From Bacteroidaceae bacterium (GTDB lineage: Bacteria; Bacteroidota; Bacteroidia; Bacteroidales; Bacteroidaceae), in NCBI GenBank assembly GCA_024401225.1, contig JAKSLM010000007.1:1-64000 (forward strand): 64,000 nucleotides of DNA, written 5' to 3'. The notes below the pieces were generated by a model, which was not told the DNA's origin, searched no databases, and worked only from the letters and a program-made list of their open reading frames with translations. Shown one piece after another: positions 43,301 to 52,982 of the stretch; position 1 is the first letter of the stretch, and each line of letters opens with the position of its first letter. Both the position numbers and the translations under genes were made by a program.

Positions 43301-45673
43301 ATGATAAAACATTATCTTACGATTGCGTGGCGCAATCTGTGGAAATACAAGCAGCAGTCGTGCATCTCCATCCTATCGCTTGCGGTGGGTATGGTGTGTT
43401 TCGCGCTCTCCACTCTGTGGCTGAGGTGGGAGCTGAGCTACGACAACTTCTGGCCCGATGCAGAGAACATCTACATGGTGCAGAACTCCAACCAAAAGAA
43501 CGACATGGAGGGATCGTACGAGAAGACAGGCTACACAGCCGCACCTATGGGCAAGCACCTCAAGACGTCGTTCCCCGAAGTGATGGACAACTGCTGCTGC
43601 ATTCGCGACCAGAACCCCCTGTCGGTGGACAGCACACACTACAATGCCAAGGGCATCGAGGTGGACAGCACATTCGTGCGCTTCTTCGGCATCAAGGTGC
43701 TGGAGGGCAATCCGCACTTTCAGCTGCACGAAGGCGAGATAGCCCTTACGCAGTCGCTTGCCAAGCGTATATTCCCCGACGGACGAGCATTGGGTATGGA
43801 GGTATGCGACAACGAGCATGCCAGGAAGTACCGGGTGGTAGCCATCGTGGAGGACACGCAGCAACCCACCAGCATTCCGTTCGACTATATGTGCGGCATC
43901 GATGAGCAATGGAAGAGGATGGATTACCATGTTGCACACACATTCGTGAAGGTGAAGCCTGAGAATGTCGAGTCATTGCGCCTGAAAACTCAGAACGACA
44001 CTATCAAGGATGAGAACGGAATGGCATACGACGGTGAGCGATACTTCAGGACAATGGTCATGTACCCTAACCCGAACGACCTCATACACATCAGCAAGAT
44101 ACGAACCGAGACTCCCCTGCAGGACATGAATGTAAGCATCGACTACCTGTACTTCTTCATGGGCTTGGGAGTGCTGGTGATAGTGTGCGGACTGCTCAAC
44201 TACTTCACCATGCTTCTGACTCGCATCCGTATGCGTCAGCGCGAGATAGTGCTTAGGTACGTGAATGGTGCCGATCGATGGCAGCTGCTGCAGCTGTTCG
44301 CTACCGAGCTGCTCATCATCATGATGGTGGCAACGGCGCTTGCATTGCTGATTACGGCATGGTTTCTGCCCCAGTTCCGCGAAATATGCTGTATAGAGCA
44401 GAACGAAAGTTTCTTCCTCGTCGGAGTCATGGCCTATGCCGTGGCTGTTATAGCGGTTTCGCTGGTGGTCACCATGGTCATCATCCACATAGCGTGTGGC
44501 AGGCAGTTGCAGCAGTCGTTAGGCAGACAGCAGATGCATCGGCAGTCGGCATGGAACCACCGCCTCAACCTCACTACCCAGGTGGCAGTCAGCCTGTGTA
44601 CCATATTCTGCGCCGTGGTGATGCTCTTGCAGATTCACCATCTGTTCACATCGCCCGACATGGGCTACACCAAGCACAACATAGGCGTGTTGACGCTGGA
44701 CAGTCCTGGCATGGCAGACGACCTGCGCAAGCTACCCGAGATGGACATGGTGATGGATGGCTACAGCTACCCGTTGCAGAGATGGGTATTTCCCGAGAAC
44801 CTGTGGGTAAGGCCCGAGAAGGCAGAAGATAGTAAAGGTGTCGACCTGTGTATGCCACACGTAAGCCAGGAGTACTGCGACATGATAGGCATGCAGCTCC
44901 TGGAGGGCGAGATGGTGAAGCCCGGCGAGGCTGACAAGATACTGGTGAACGAGACAGCCGCCCGCATGCTTGGGTTGGAGCACCCTGTCGGTGAGAAGCT
45001 GTGGGGCTACTTCACGGGGCGGTACTACACCATCAAGGGTGTGGTGAAGGACATGTACTTCGGATTACCAACGCAGCAGCCCGTCGGACTCTTCTTCCGT
45101 GCAAAAGTAGGAGGCGACGACGACCTGTTTGCCCAGAACTTCTGCACCTTCCGCGTCAAGGAGGGCACCAATTGGCAACAGCTGAAAGAGAAGATAGCCG
45201 CCATACAGGAGAAGTACTTCGGCATGAGCGACATAGGTGGAATATACAATGCCGAGGAGATGTACAGCAAGATGATATCGAGCGAGGAGGCTCTGGCTCG
45301 TATGCTCAGCCTCACGACGCTGGTCTGCATCCTCATCTCTGTGTTCGGCATGTTCAGTACCATAAGCCTCGCCTGCGAGCGCCGCCGCAAGGAGGTCGCT
45401 CTGCGCAAGATACATGGTGCTGGCACGTGGGACATCTACCGTCTGTTCCTCCGCGAGTACATGTACATGCTCATCATCGGAGGCATCATCGCCTTCCCTA
45501 TCGGGTACTACCTCATGCACCAGTGGCAGATGCAGTACGTCCGGCAGGCCCCTGTTCCTCTTTGGCTCTATCCAGCCATACTCACAGCCATGGCGCTCCT
45601 CATCTTCCTCACCGTGTTCTGGCAGATACGCAAGGTGGCTAAGGTCGAAGCTGAGATGGTGCTGAAGGAGTAG
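43301..45673 (+). CDS. MacB/FtsX-like ABC permease 1
   Basis: About 790 residues from the ATG at 43301 (MIKHYLTIAWRNLWKYKQQ). N-terminal membrane helix near 20-40, a MacB-like periplasmic core, three helices around 285-420, a second periplasmic core, and the C-terminal FtsX domain (SVFGMFSTISLACERRRKEVALRKIHGA, then three helices). No ATPase is fused, in contrast to MacB itself. The last ~330 bases are about 95 percent identical to those of permease 2. Confidence 0.9.
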   Translation: MIKHYLTIAWRNLWKYKQQSCISILSLAVGMVCFALSTLWLRWELSYDNFWPDAENIYMVQNSNQKNDMEGSYEKTGYTAAPMGKHLKTSFPEVMDNCCCIRDQNPLSVDSTHYNAKGIEVDSTFVRFFGIKVLEGNPHFQLHEGEIALTQSLAKRIFPDGRALGMEVCDNEHARKYRVVAIVEDTQQPTSIPFDYMCGIDEQWKRMDYHVAHTFVKVKPENVESLRLKTQNDTIKDENGMAYDGERYFRTMVMYPNPNDLIHISKIRTETPLQDMNVSIDYLYFFMGLGVLVIVCGLLNYFTMLLTRIRMRQREIVLRYVNGADRWQLLQLFATELLIIMMVATALALLITAWFLPQFREICCIEQNESFFLVGVMAYAVAVIAVSLVVTMVIIHIACGRQLQQSLGRQQMHRQSAWNHRLNLTTQVAVSLCTIFCAVVMLLQIHHLFTSPDMGYTKHNIGVLTLDSPGMADDLRKLPEMDMVMDGYSYPLQRWVFPENLWVRPEKAEDSKGVDLCMPHVSQEYCDMIGMQLLEGEMVKPGEADKILVNETAARMLGLEHPVGEKLWGYFTGRYYTIKGVVKDMYFGLPTQQPVGLFFRAKVGGDDDLFAQNFCTFRVKEGTNWQQLKEKIAAIQEKYFGMSDIGGIYNAEEMYSKMISSEEALARMLSLTTLVCILISVFGMFSTISLACERRRKEVALRKIHGAGTWDIYRLFLREYMYMLIIGGIIAFPIGYYLMHQWQMQYVRQAPVPLWLYPAILTAMALLIFLTVFWQIRKVAKVEAEMVLKE

Positions 45674-45674
45674 G

Positions 45675-45719
45675 AAGCCCCTCACCCCGGCCCTCTCCCC
45701 CATAGGGTGAGGGAGTAGC
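45675..45719. repeat. CCCTCACCCC…GGGTGAGGG intergenic repeat, copy 1
   Basis: AGCCCCTCACCCCGGCCCTC is followed by TCCCCCATAGGGTGAGGGAG, an imperfect hairpin directly after the permease 1 stop. A second copy lies in the same position after permease 2 (49121-49163). Confidence 0.75.
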
Positions 45720-45770
45720 ATGAGAGTCGGGTGCTGAACATATTAAAGAGTTACTTCGGAGCGTTGAATC

Positions 45771-46178
45771 CTAAACGGTAACATTCTGCAGCTGGTTGGC
45801 AAGGCGGTGAAGGCCGGAAGCAATCTTCTGACTTTGCAAAGGTCTCGGTTTGCTTCTTCCAGCAGCATAGTGCGCAAGTTGCTTTTGGTTGATACCAGTA
45901 ATAGTTTGTAAGGCAGAAAAGGAGAATATGCCTTGGTACATTTGCAGCAGTCCTTGGACATCGAACTTATACACTATTTCATACTCTTCGTCAAAAACAG
46001 ATGGATATTCATCACCATCCTTCTTTGCACACTCAATGTAAAATTCTACACTTTCCTTGACTTCGCGTCTGAATGTGTCAAAGTCATCACTTCCGCCAAC
46101 AACCCATCCTGGAAGCAGGTCACAAGCACAGCAGAACCCAGTATCGCTGTAGGATGTATTCATGATTACTTTTTGCAT
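45771..46178 (-). CDS. HicB-family antitoxin with HTH
   Basis: 135 residues. The N-terminal half has the HicB partial-RNase-H-like pattern (YSDTGFCCACDLLPGWVVGGSDDFDTFRREVKESVEFYIECAKKDG); the C-terminal half carries an XRE-like DNA-binding segment (LQTITGINQKQLAHYAAGRSKPR). It neutralises HicA and probably represses the pair. A later start at MNTSYSDTG (residue 6) is equally possible. The gene is antisense to the efflux operon and separated from hicA by 130 bases, wider than usual. Confidence 0.85.
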   Translation of the reverse strand: MQKVIMNTSYSDTGFCCACDLLPGWVVGGSDDFDTFRREVKESVEFYIECAKKDGDEYPSVFDEEYEIVYKFDVQGLLQMYQGIFSFSALQTITGINQKQLAHYAAGRSKPRPLQSQKIASGLHRLANQLQNVTV

Positions 46179-46308
46179 AAAGATATAGATATGTATGTAC
46201 GTTATAGATTTTTCTCCGTAAAAGCGGAGCGGCCGAAACCGCTACCGCTTTGGTGCTGAACACTTGAAACGTCCTTCCAAGGAGCCTGAGGGCTCTCGGC
46301 CATAAAGC

Positions 46309-46506
46309 TTAGAACTTTAATCCCGATTGCTCCTCGATGCTCCGAAGTAACCATCCGCAGATGGAGATAGAAGGTTTACCATTTACAGTCACCTTGCCTT
46401 TCTTAGTAGGATGTTTGAACTGTCTATGGTCTCCGACAATGGTATCAAGGTACCATCCGTCCTTGTGGAGTTCCTTCAAAATCACGGAAACTTTTACATT
46501 TTTCAT
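46309..46506 (-). CDS. HicA-family mRNA interferase toxin
   Basis: 65 residues, complete. A double-stranded-RNA-binding-like fold is suggested by SVILKELHKDGWYLDTIVGDHRQFKHPTKKGKVTVNG. His27 in GDHRQFKHP corresponds to the catalytic histidine of HicA toxins, which cleave mRNA when freed from HicB. Toxin-first order is normal for hicAB. A TATCTTTG box and an 11-bp inverted repeat lie just upstream. Confidence 0.88.
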   Translation of the reverse strand: MKNVKVSVILKELHKDGWYLDTIVGDHRQFKHPTKKGKVTVNGKPSISICGWLLRSIEEQSGLKF

Positions 46507-46542
46507 GATTTAAGAACGCTTCTTTAATGTTATTCAGCGATG

Positions 46543-46588
46543 CAAAGATAGTACTTTTACTATTAACACTCAAAAAATAATAGTAAAA
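46543..46588 (-). promoter_or_regulatory. Promoter and probable operator of hicAB
   Basis: The minus strand -7 box TATCTTTG (46550-46543) is preceded by a perfect 11-bp inverted repeat TTTTACTATTA / TAATAGTAAAA (46555-46565, 46578-46588) across the -33 region, fitting repression by HicB. Confidence 0.6.
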
Positions 46589-46669
46589 AAGTTATTATTT
46601 GACGTAGATATTGAATATAAAACAGTTATTATGAGTAAAATGGTGACTTTATCAATAGTAAATATAAAT

Positions 46670-49120
46670 ATGATACTCCACAACCTAACAATCGCATGGC
46701 GCAATCTCATGAAGTACAAGTTGCAGACCTCCATCAGCATTATCTCGCTTGCAGTGGGCATGGTGTGCTTCGCGCTCTCGGCGCTGTGGCTGAGGTACGA
46801 GGACAGTTATGACGCATGGTGGCCAGAGTATGACGATGTGTATATGCTGCAGTATAAAAGCGACACTGGTTACAATCTGGAGCATGGCTACACCAACTAT
46901 ATGCCTCTGCCTGTCGGAAAGAAGATTGCAGAGAGCAATCCGGACATTGACCTATGGTCGGGAATGGTGTTTTTTGATGGCAATCTGATGCTGACTCCTG
47001 AGTCGGAAGAGAGATGCGGGGCGTTCTACATGCAGATTGATGAACATGCGCAGGAGATGTTCGACATCAAGGTGCTGGAGGGAAGGAAGAAGCTTGTCTT
47101 AGCTCCTGATGAAGTTGCTCTCACACGCACTACAGCCGAGCGCCTCTTCCGTGGCAAGTCATCGACGCAGTCGCTTGAGGGCTTGCCCCGAAAGAGTGCC
47201 GTGGGAGAGAAGGTGTGGTATCCCGAACGAAACTACGGAACGGAATGCTACCTGACGGTCGTGGCTGTCGTGGAGGATCCGATGAAACCAACATCCTTCC
47301 CGTACGATTTCATTATGGGGATCAATCCAATCTTTGACAATGATGACTTTTCTGTGGCTAATGGCTTTGTAAGGATTATGCCCGAGAATGTGGATAAGGT
47401 GACTAAGGCCCTTGAAGATGCGAAGATAACATTTCACAAGGAAGACTTTCTGCATCCCGAACACGTTGCTAACGATAGCTGGACACGCGACTACTCCTGC
47501 AAGCTCATTCCCCTCTGCCAGGTTAGCGACAAAGTAAAGAATGTGTTTAGAACCGTCGAGCGCAGCCACTTGCGCCTGTTCGTCATCCTGGGCATCATCG
47601 TCATCTGCTGCGCCATGTTCAACTACTTCACAATGCTCGTCACTCGCATCCGCATCCGTCAGCGCGAACTGGCTCTGCGCTATGTGCATGGCGCTTCGAT
47701 GGGCAGCCTCATCACACTCATTGCCACGGAGTTGATGCTTATTCTCGTCACCTCAATGCTCCTTGCCACTGGCATCGTAAGCTATGTGTACGAAGACTTC
47801 AGAGTGCTGAGCGGCGTTGATGAGCCTCTGTCGTATATCCTTGGTTGGTTCCTCGTCTTTGCCCTTTCCGCAGCATTGGCGTCGCTTGCCATCACAGCAA
47901 TCATCGTTTATGTTTGCAGTCGCAGGCAAATGCGCATAACACTTGACAAACAACAGAAGCCAGAAGGAAGGAAACTGCTGGGAGGTTTCCGTGGCATCCT
48001 TATGATTGTTCAGCTTGCTGTGAGCATGGGCACAGTGTTCTGCTCGTTCGTCATGATGAACCAAATACACTTCCTCTTCTCCTCGCCCGACATGGGCTTT
48101 GCCAAGCACAACCGTGGTGCCATTTCGCTGCAAGTGCTGGATAGCGGCGACCACTACGCAAGCATCTTGGAACAGGAGTTGAAGAAAATGCCTGAGATAG
48201 AGGAGTTCATTGTTGATTACACATATCCGATTCCTTATGGTTTCCAGCATACGACAGATGTTAGCACTGAGAATGAAGAACAACTGCAATTCCTCTATAC
48301 CGAAGCCGATGAACATTACTTCCGCTTCATGGAACTGCAGATGGTGGATGGTGAATTCATCACGTCCAAGGATGACCCAAAGATGGTGTGCATCAACGAG
48401 ACGGCTGCCCGCATGTTAGGCGACCAAGGCAAAGTGGGAAGCACAGTGAAGAGGACATATTACGATAGTGAGTATGTGGTGAAAGGCATAGTGAAAGATC
48501 TCTCATACATGTCGCCAACCACCCCAACGCAACCCCTGCTCTTCACTCACCGCGAATCTAACCTGCAGAACAACTATATGATTGATATACCTATACACTG
48601 GAAAGAAGGTACTAATTGGGAAGAGTTGAGGGAGAAAATAGAGGGAGCATCAGGCATTTGCGATGATGATCCTAATGCCCATATCTGGACATACTCCGCA
48701 GAGGAAGAGTACGATACATTCCTTCAATCCGAGCGCACCCTCTGCCGCCTCCTCATGCTCGTCACCGTCGTGTGTGTCCTCATAGCCGTCTTCGGCATGT
48801 TCAGCACCATAAGCCTCGCCTGTGAGCGCCGCCGCAAGGAGGTCGCTCTGCGCAAGATACATGGTGCTGGCACATGGGACATCTACCGTCTGTTCCTACG
48901 CGAGTACATGTACATGCTCATCATCGGCGGCATCATCGCCTTCCCTATCGGCTACTACCTCATGCACCTGTGGCAGATGCAGTACGTCCGGCAGGCTCCT
49001 GTTCCTCTCTGGCTCTACCCTGCCATACTCACAGCCATGGCGCTCCTCATCTTCCTCACCGTGTTCTGGCAGATCAGGAAGGTGGCAAAGGTCGAAGCAG
49101 AGATGGTGCTGAAGGAATAA
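46670..49120 (+). CDS. MacB/FtsX-like ABC permease 2
   Basis: 816 residues from the ATG at 46670 (MILHNLTIAWRNLMKYKLQ), chosen by alignment with permease 1. Same layout: helix, periplasmic core, three helices (about 310-430), periplasmic core, C-terminal FtsX domain. Separated from permease 1 by the antisense hicAB pair, with no clear promoter of its own, so it may depend on read-through. The last ~330 bases and downstream repeat match permease 1 closely, while the rest is only moderately similar. Confidence 0.9.
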   Translation: MILHNLTIAWRNLMKYKLQTSISIISLAVGMVCFALSALWLRYEDSYDAWWPEYDDVYMLQYKSDTGYNLEHGYTNYMPLPVGKKIAESNPDIDLWSGMVFFDGNLMLTPESEERCGAFYMQIDEHAQEMFDIKVLEGRKKLVLAPDEVALTRTTAERLFRGKSSTQSLEGLPRKSAVGEKVWYPERNYGTECYLTVVAVVEDPMKPTSFPYDFIMGINPIFDNDDFSVANGFVRIMPENVDKVTKALEDAKITFHKEDFLHPEHVANDSWTRDYSCKLIPLCQVSDKVKNVFRTVERSHLRLFVILGIIVICCAMFNYFTMLVTRIRIRQRELALRYVHGASMGSLITLIATELMLILVTSMLLATGIVSYVYEDFRVLSGVDEPLSYILGWFLVFALSAALASLAITAIIVYVCSRRQMRITLDKQQKPEGRKLLGGFRGILMIVQLAVSMGTVFCSFVMMNQIHFLFSSPDMGFAKHNRGAISLQVLDSGDHYASILEQELKKMPEIEEFIVDYTYPIPYGFQHTTDVSTENEEQLQFLYTEADEHYFRFMELQMVDGEFITSKDDPKMVCINETAARMLGDQGKVGSTVKRTYYDSEYVVKGIVKDLSYMSPTTPTQPLLFTHRESNLQNNYMIDIPIHWKEGTNWEELREKIEGASGICDDDPNAHIWTYSAEEEYDTFLQSERTLCRLLMLVTVVCVLIAVFGMFSTISLACERRRKEVALRKIHGAGTWDIYRLFLREYMYMLIIGGIIAFPIGYYLMHLWQMQYVRQAPVPLWLYPAILTAMALLIFLTVFWQIRKVAKVEAEMVLKE

Positions 49121-49163
49121 AGCCCCTCACCCCGACCCTCTCCCCCATAGGGCGAGGGAGTAC
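49121..49163. repeat. CCCTCACCCC…GGGCGAGGG intergenic repeat, copy 2
   Basis: AGCCCCTCACCCCGACCCTC then TCCCCCATAGGGCGAGGGAG. Same position relative to the gene as copy 1 at 45675. Confidence 0.75.
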
Positions 49164-49209
49164 CATGCAGAAAAAATTAAATTGTAAACTGTGAATATTA
49201 AAATTATAA

Positions 49210-51696
49210 ATGAAGTTATCATTTCTTTTCAAGCATGCATGGCGTCAATTGACTCGCATGCGCACATATACCTTTATAAATATAGTGGGACTCATAGTGA
49301 GCCTCACGGGTGCCATCATCATCGCGAGATATGTGCATCAGGAGCTGACGGTGGATCATTACATACCGCACCTTGACCGCACCTTCATGCTGACCAATGT
49401 GCAGGATGAAGGCACATCACATACCGAGGCTGTTAACCACAATCACACAGAGAACTGGGAGGACCCGATGGCAGACCCAGCTGTGGAGTGCTTCACACGT
49501 TTCACCTGCATCTACAATGGCATGGGAATTACATGCGATGGACATTTCTATCAGGCTAAGGCTATTGCTGTAGATAGCATGTTTCTGGAGATGCTACCAC
49601 GCGATGTGCTTGCCGGCACAACGGAGATGAAGGCTCCTACCGATGCGGTGATAGCAAGGGAGTTTGCCGAAAGGCTATGGCCAGGCGAGCACCCTATAGG
49701 CAAGACACTGGAGCATGACGGACTGACGCTGAACATCGTCGGCATGGTGGACAAGGCATCCGTAAAGTGCAACTTCGACTACGACCTGCTGGTGCATGAG
49801 GACCTGAAGATGTTCGGCTACACGGGATGGAGCCTGATTCGCCTGAAAGAGGGCGAGGACTGGCAGGAGTACAACAAGCGCAGGACTCCATTCGTCGAGT
49901 CGTACGAGGGTATGGACTACACATACCTGTGGAACTTCCAGCTATTCCCGTTGGCTGATGCTTACTTTGATTGTCCGGTCAAGGATTACGGAGTGGCGGG
50001 GCAGTTCCTCCTGGCAGGCAACAGGCAGAGCGTAAGCTACCTCGTAGCAGGAGCGGTGATGCTGCTGTTCGTAGGCTTGTTCAACTTCTTCAACATCTTC
50101 GTAGTGGTGCAGAGTCAGCGTCGCCGCAGCATGGGCGTGCGCAGGGTGTTCGGCGCAAGCATCGGAACGCTCTTCGGACAGACATACGTGGAGAACGTCA
50201 TCGTGGCAGCCATTGCTGTGGCATTGAGCTGGTGCGTCATCGCTCTGGTTTCGCCTGCCATGAGTCGCTTCTACAGTTTGTCGCAGATTGCATCTCCGCA
50301 GTTTGACGTCATGCTCTCGCTTGCCATAATTCTGCTCTTCCCACTTGCCATCAGCACCTACGCAGTAGCAGGCATGTACAGCACAAGGCGTGAGGAGGAC
50401 ATACGCAACCTCAATGTGGGTGGCAGTCACCAATGGGGCAGACACGTGTCGCTATGGTTGCAGTATGTCATCACTTTCTTCCTCATCGTGGTGAGCGCCT
50501 ATTCTATATGCCAGTTGCGCTATTTGCTTAACGCGGATATGGGCTACAAGACGGAGAACATCGTGTGGTTTGACCTTCTGCCCGAAAGCCGCAACCCGAC
50601 TATTGGCGCCATGACGAGCGAAGCATTCGACAAGCTGATGAAGAAGCAGGAAGAAATGGCTGCCAAAGCCGATGAGGCAATGCGACGCATCAAGGAGTCG
50701 CCCCTCTTTGTGCAGGCTTGCTACCACCATGACGAGAGCCCTTCGCTCACTTCTGGACGTTCTACTGTAGAGGAATATGGACAGAAGGCGAAGGTGGCTG
50801 GCGGCAATGGGACATTCAAGCCAATAGCCGGCATAAGCCTCAACATGGACGACATAGAGATGTACGGGCTGAAGCTGCTGGAGGGCGAGAAGCCTCAGCC
50901 TGATCGTGACGAATACACGAACTACCGTATCTACATGTCAAAGAGTGCCATGGAGATGCTGGGGGCACACTATGGCAATGGCGATATGATACAATTCGAA
51001 GATAGACTTTGGCATGGGTATGATCAGGAAGGCAATTACACCAACGGCAACCCTCCATTCACCATCGTAGGTGTGTATGACGACATCAAGCTTACGCACT
51101 TGGGAATGAAGGATATTCCGTTCTACATCCAAATAGGAAGTCAGGTAAGGTTTAATGTATATACATATTTCCTTGCAGAGTACAAGCCAGGGATGCGAAA
51201 GGAGGCATTGGCTTTCCTACAAGGCATTTTCGACGAACTCAACGACAATGGTGGCGACATGCCTTACAAGCTGATAGAGGATGACATCGCGAAGGTATAT
51301 GAGGACGATAGCCGCACTACGCTCATCTACACCACTTTCGCCCTACTCTCCATCCTCATCTCATGCCTCGGTCTCTTCGGCATCTCGCTCTACGACATTC
51401 AGCATCGCCGTCGTGAGATAGCCCTTCGCCGTGTGCATGGTGCCATGCTCGCCGATGTGCTGCGACTGATGATGAAGCGATACATGATTGCCCTGATCAT
51501 CGCCACAGCGGTTGGCACACCTCTTGCCATCTATGCTCTCCACTTCTACATCGAAGGCTATGCCCACCACGTTGCCCTCACACCGGGGTACTTTATTGCC
51601 GCATTCCTCACCATGCTTCTGCTCACTTTTGTCACCATCTATTGGCAGGTACGCAAAGCTATGAAGGAGGAGCCTGCGGAGATACTGAAGGAGTGA
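49210..51696 (+). CDS. MacB/FtsX-like ABC permease 3
   Basis: 828 residues. Same family layout but more distant: MKLSFLFKHAWRQLTRMRTYTFINIVGLIVSLTGAIII at the start, middle helices near 275-430, and a C-terminal FtsX domain (ISCLGLFGISLYDIQHRRREIALRRVHGA). Probably the last gene of the efflux operon. Three permeases with a single ATPase is common in Bacteroidetes, where pairs may form heterodimers. Confidence 0.9.
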   Translation: MKLSFLFKHAWRQLTRMRTYTFINIVGLIVSLTGAIIIARYVHQELTVDHYIPHLDRTFMLTNVQDEGTSHTEAVNHNHTENWEDPMADPAVECFTRFTCIYNGMGITCDGHFYQAKAIAVDSMFLEMLPRDVLAGTTEMKAPTDAVIAREFAERLWPGEHPIGKTLEHDGLTLNIVGMVDKASVKCNFDYDLLVHEDLKMFGYTGWSLIRLKEGEDWQEYNKRRTPFVESYEGMDYTYLWNFQLFPLADAYFDCPVKDYGVAGQFLLAGNRQSVSYLVAGAVMLLFVGLFNFFNIFVVVQSQRRRSMGVRRVFGASIGTLFGQTYVENVIVAAIAVALSWCVIALVSPAMSRFYSLSQIASPQFDVMLSLAIILLFPLAISTYAVAGMYSTRREEDIRNLNVGGSHQWGRHVSLWLQYVITFFLIVVSAYSICQLRYLLNADMGYKTENIVWFDLLPESRNPTIGAMTSEAFDKLMKKQEEMAAKADEAMRRIKESPLFVQACYHHDESPSLTSGRSTVEEYGQKAKVAGGNGTFKPIAGISLNMDDIEMYGLKLLEGEKPQPDRDEYTNYRIYMSKSAMEMLGAHYGNGDMIQFEDRLWHGYDQEGNYTNGNPPFTIVGVYDDIKLTHLGMKDIPFYIQIGSQVRFNVYTYFLAEYKPGMRKEALAFLQGIFDELNDNGGDMPYKLIEDDIAKVYEDDSRTTLIYTTFALLSILISCLGLFGISLYDIQHRRREIALRRVHGAMLADVLRLMMKRYMIALIIATAVGTPLAIYALHFYIEGYAHHVALTPGYFIAAFLTMLLLTFVTIYWQVRKAMKEEPAEILKE

Positions 51697-51873
51697 TGTA
51701 CATGGGGGGCTTTTCGTTGGGGTAGAGCTTCACGATTGATACGAGGGCGATGTGGATGATCAACAGGATTCTTTTCATCGTCAGCTGTCACTACGTGTAG
51801 TTTACATTTATATTTTTTGCAAGGACATACAAAGCTTGCATACCAGCACATTCAGGGGGAGGAGAAAAGAGCA

Positions 51874-52419
51874 TCAGTTGAACAGCTCAGCAAGCTTGCT
51901 GTGCAGGGCCGCGCCTCGGAGATCGGTGGCTACGATGGTTCCGGTGCTGTCCACAAGCACATTGCTCGGAATGGCGTCGATGCGGTAGAGACGGGCTGCT
52001 GCCGATTCCCATCCCTTCAGGTCGCTGACATTTGGCCATACGAGTTGCATGCTCTCGATGCAGCCTGTCCATGCGTCCCGGTCGTTGTCGAGCGACACTC
52101 CCACCACTTCCAGCCCCTGCGGATGGAAACGCTCGTAGGCTGACTGTACGTTTGGCAGTTCGGCACGGCAAGGACCGCACCACGATGCCCAGAAGTCGAT
52201 AAGGGTGTATCGGTTGGCGCCCACGATGTTGGACATGGTGAGCATCTGTCCGTCAGGATCGGGCATGGTGAAGTCGTACATCTTCTGTGCGGCACTCTCT
52301 GCCTGCTCGGTCTGCTCCGCTGCTGATGCGGGCTGACTCTTTTGCTTGGATTGGCAAGCTCCCAGCGTGACGATCGATGCCACGGCAAGGATGGCGATTG
52401 CATTGCGGTTTGTCTTCAT
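51874..52419 (-). CDS. TlpA/ResA-like thiol-disulfide oxidoreductase lipoprotein
   Basis: 181 residues from the ATG corresponding to MKTNRNAIAILAVASIVTLGAC; the frame extends upstream, but that part overlaps the neighbouring gene and lacks a signal sequence. Lipobox Cys22, a Gln/Ala/Glu-rich linker, then a thioredoxin fold with WCGPC (80-84). Probably reduces disulfides in the periplasm. It follows the small lipoprotein gene after 44 bases on the same strand. Confidence 0.88.
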   Translation of the reverse strand: MKTNRNAIAILAVASIVTLGACQSKQKSQPASAAEQTEQAESAAQKMYDFTMPDPDGQMLTMSNIVGANRYTLIDFWASWCGPCRAELPNVQSAYERFHPQGLEVVGVSLDNDRDAWTGCIESMQLVWPNVSDLKGWESAAARLYRIDAIPSNVLVDSTGTIVATDLRGAALHSKLAELFN

Positions 52420-52463
52420 ATTTCTTTCAGAGTTAAAATGATGATGTATGGGGGAGTATTTGT

Positions 52464-52832
52464 CTATTTCTTGTCCTTCAGACCTTCCTTGATGCCTTCG
52501 ATGATGCCCTTTGCCTGTGCTGCGGTGTTGACCACCTTGGTCGATACGTTCTCGAACACTCCCTTGGCAAAGTATGAGACGCACTGTCCCTTGAGACGGC
52601 CTATCTCATCGTTCTCCTCGCGGGTGAGGTCGTAGGTATTGAGCTTGTTCGACAGCTTGTCGAAGCGTTCCTTCACTTCCTTCCAGTCCCTTACCGTATA
52701 CTCTGCCCCATGATCGCGAATGTCGTAGGTGAGTGAGCGGAGGTTGTTGATAGCAGTAGTCTTTGGAGAGCATGAGGTCATCAGCATTCCTACGCATAGT
52801 ACTGATGGCAAGATGAATGATTTGATATTCAT
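52464..52832 (-). CDS. Small lipoprotein of unknown function
   Basis: 122 residues with a lipobox (LMTSC, Cys20). The mature part is helical and charged, ending AKGIIEGIKEGLKDKK. It resembles the product of 12496-12897 in size, arrangement (WKEVKERFDKLSNK against WKERYSKISKEFK) and tail. Function unknown. It heads a two-gene unit with the TlpA-like gene. Confidence 0.78.
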   Translation of the reverse strand: MNIKSFILPSVLCVGMLMTSCSPKTTAINNLRSLTYDIRDHGAEYTVRDWKEVKERFDKLSNKLNTYDLTREENDEIGRLKGQCVSYFAKGVFENVSTKVVNTAAQAKGIIEGIKEGLKDKK

Positions 52833-52866
52833 AGTTCAATTACATTAATTTTTGTTTGTTGCGATG

Positions 52867-52874
52867 CAAAGGTA
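52867..52874 (-). promoter_or_regulatory. -7 promoter box
   Basis: The minus strand reads TACCTTTG, 35 bases before the small lipoprotein start. Confidence 0.55.
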
Positions 52875-52970
52875 GTAAAGAATTATGAATTATGTTGTCG
52901 TTTTTCCATGCTTTTTCTGCAAAAGAAACAAGAATTAAGATTTCAAGTCGGCGTTTTGCAGTATTTTTCG

Positions 52971-52978
52971 TAATTTTG
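52971..52978 (+). promoter_or_regulatory. -7 promoter box touching the MFS start codon
   Basis: TAATTTTG ends only 4 bases before the GTG start at 52983, so the transcript should begin at or next to the start codon. Confidence 0.55.
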
Positions 52979-52982
52979 CAAC

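Noticed and set aside
51659..51778. Short minus-strand frame starting MKRILLIIHIALVSIVKLYPNE
   Set aside because: The start looks like a signal peptide, but the frame ends after 39 residues, overlaps the end of permease 3 antisense and has no clear promoter. It is at most a gene remnant.
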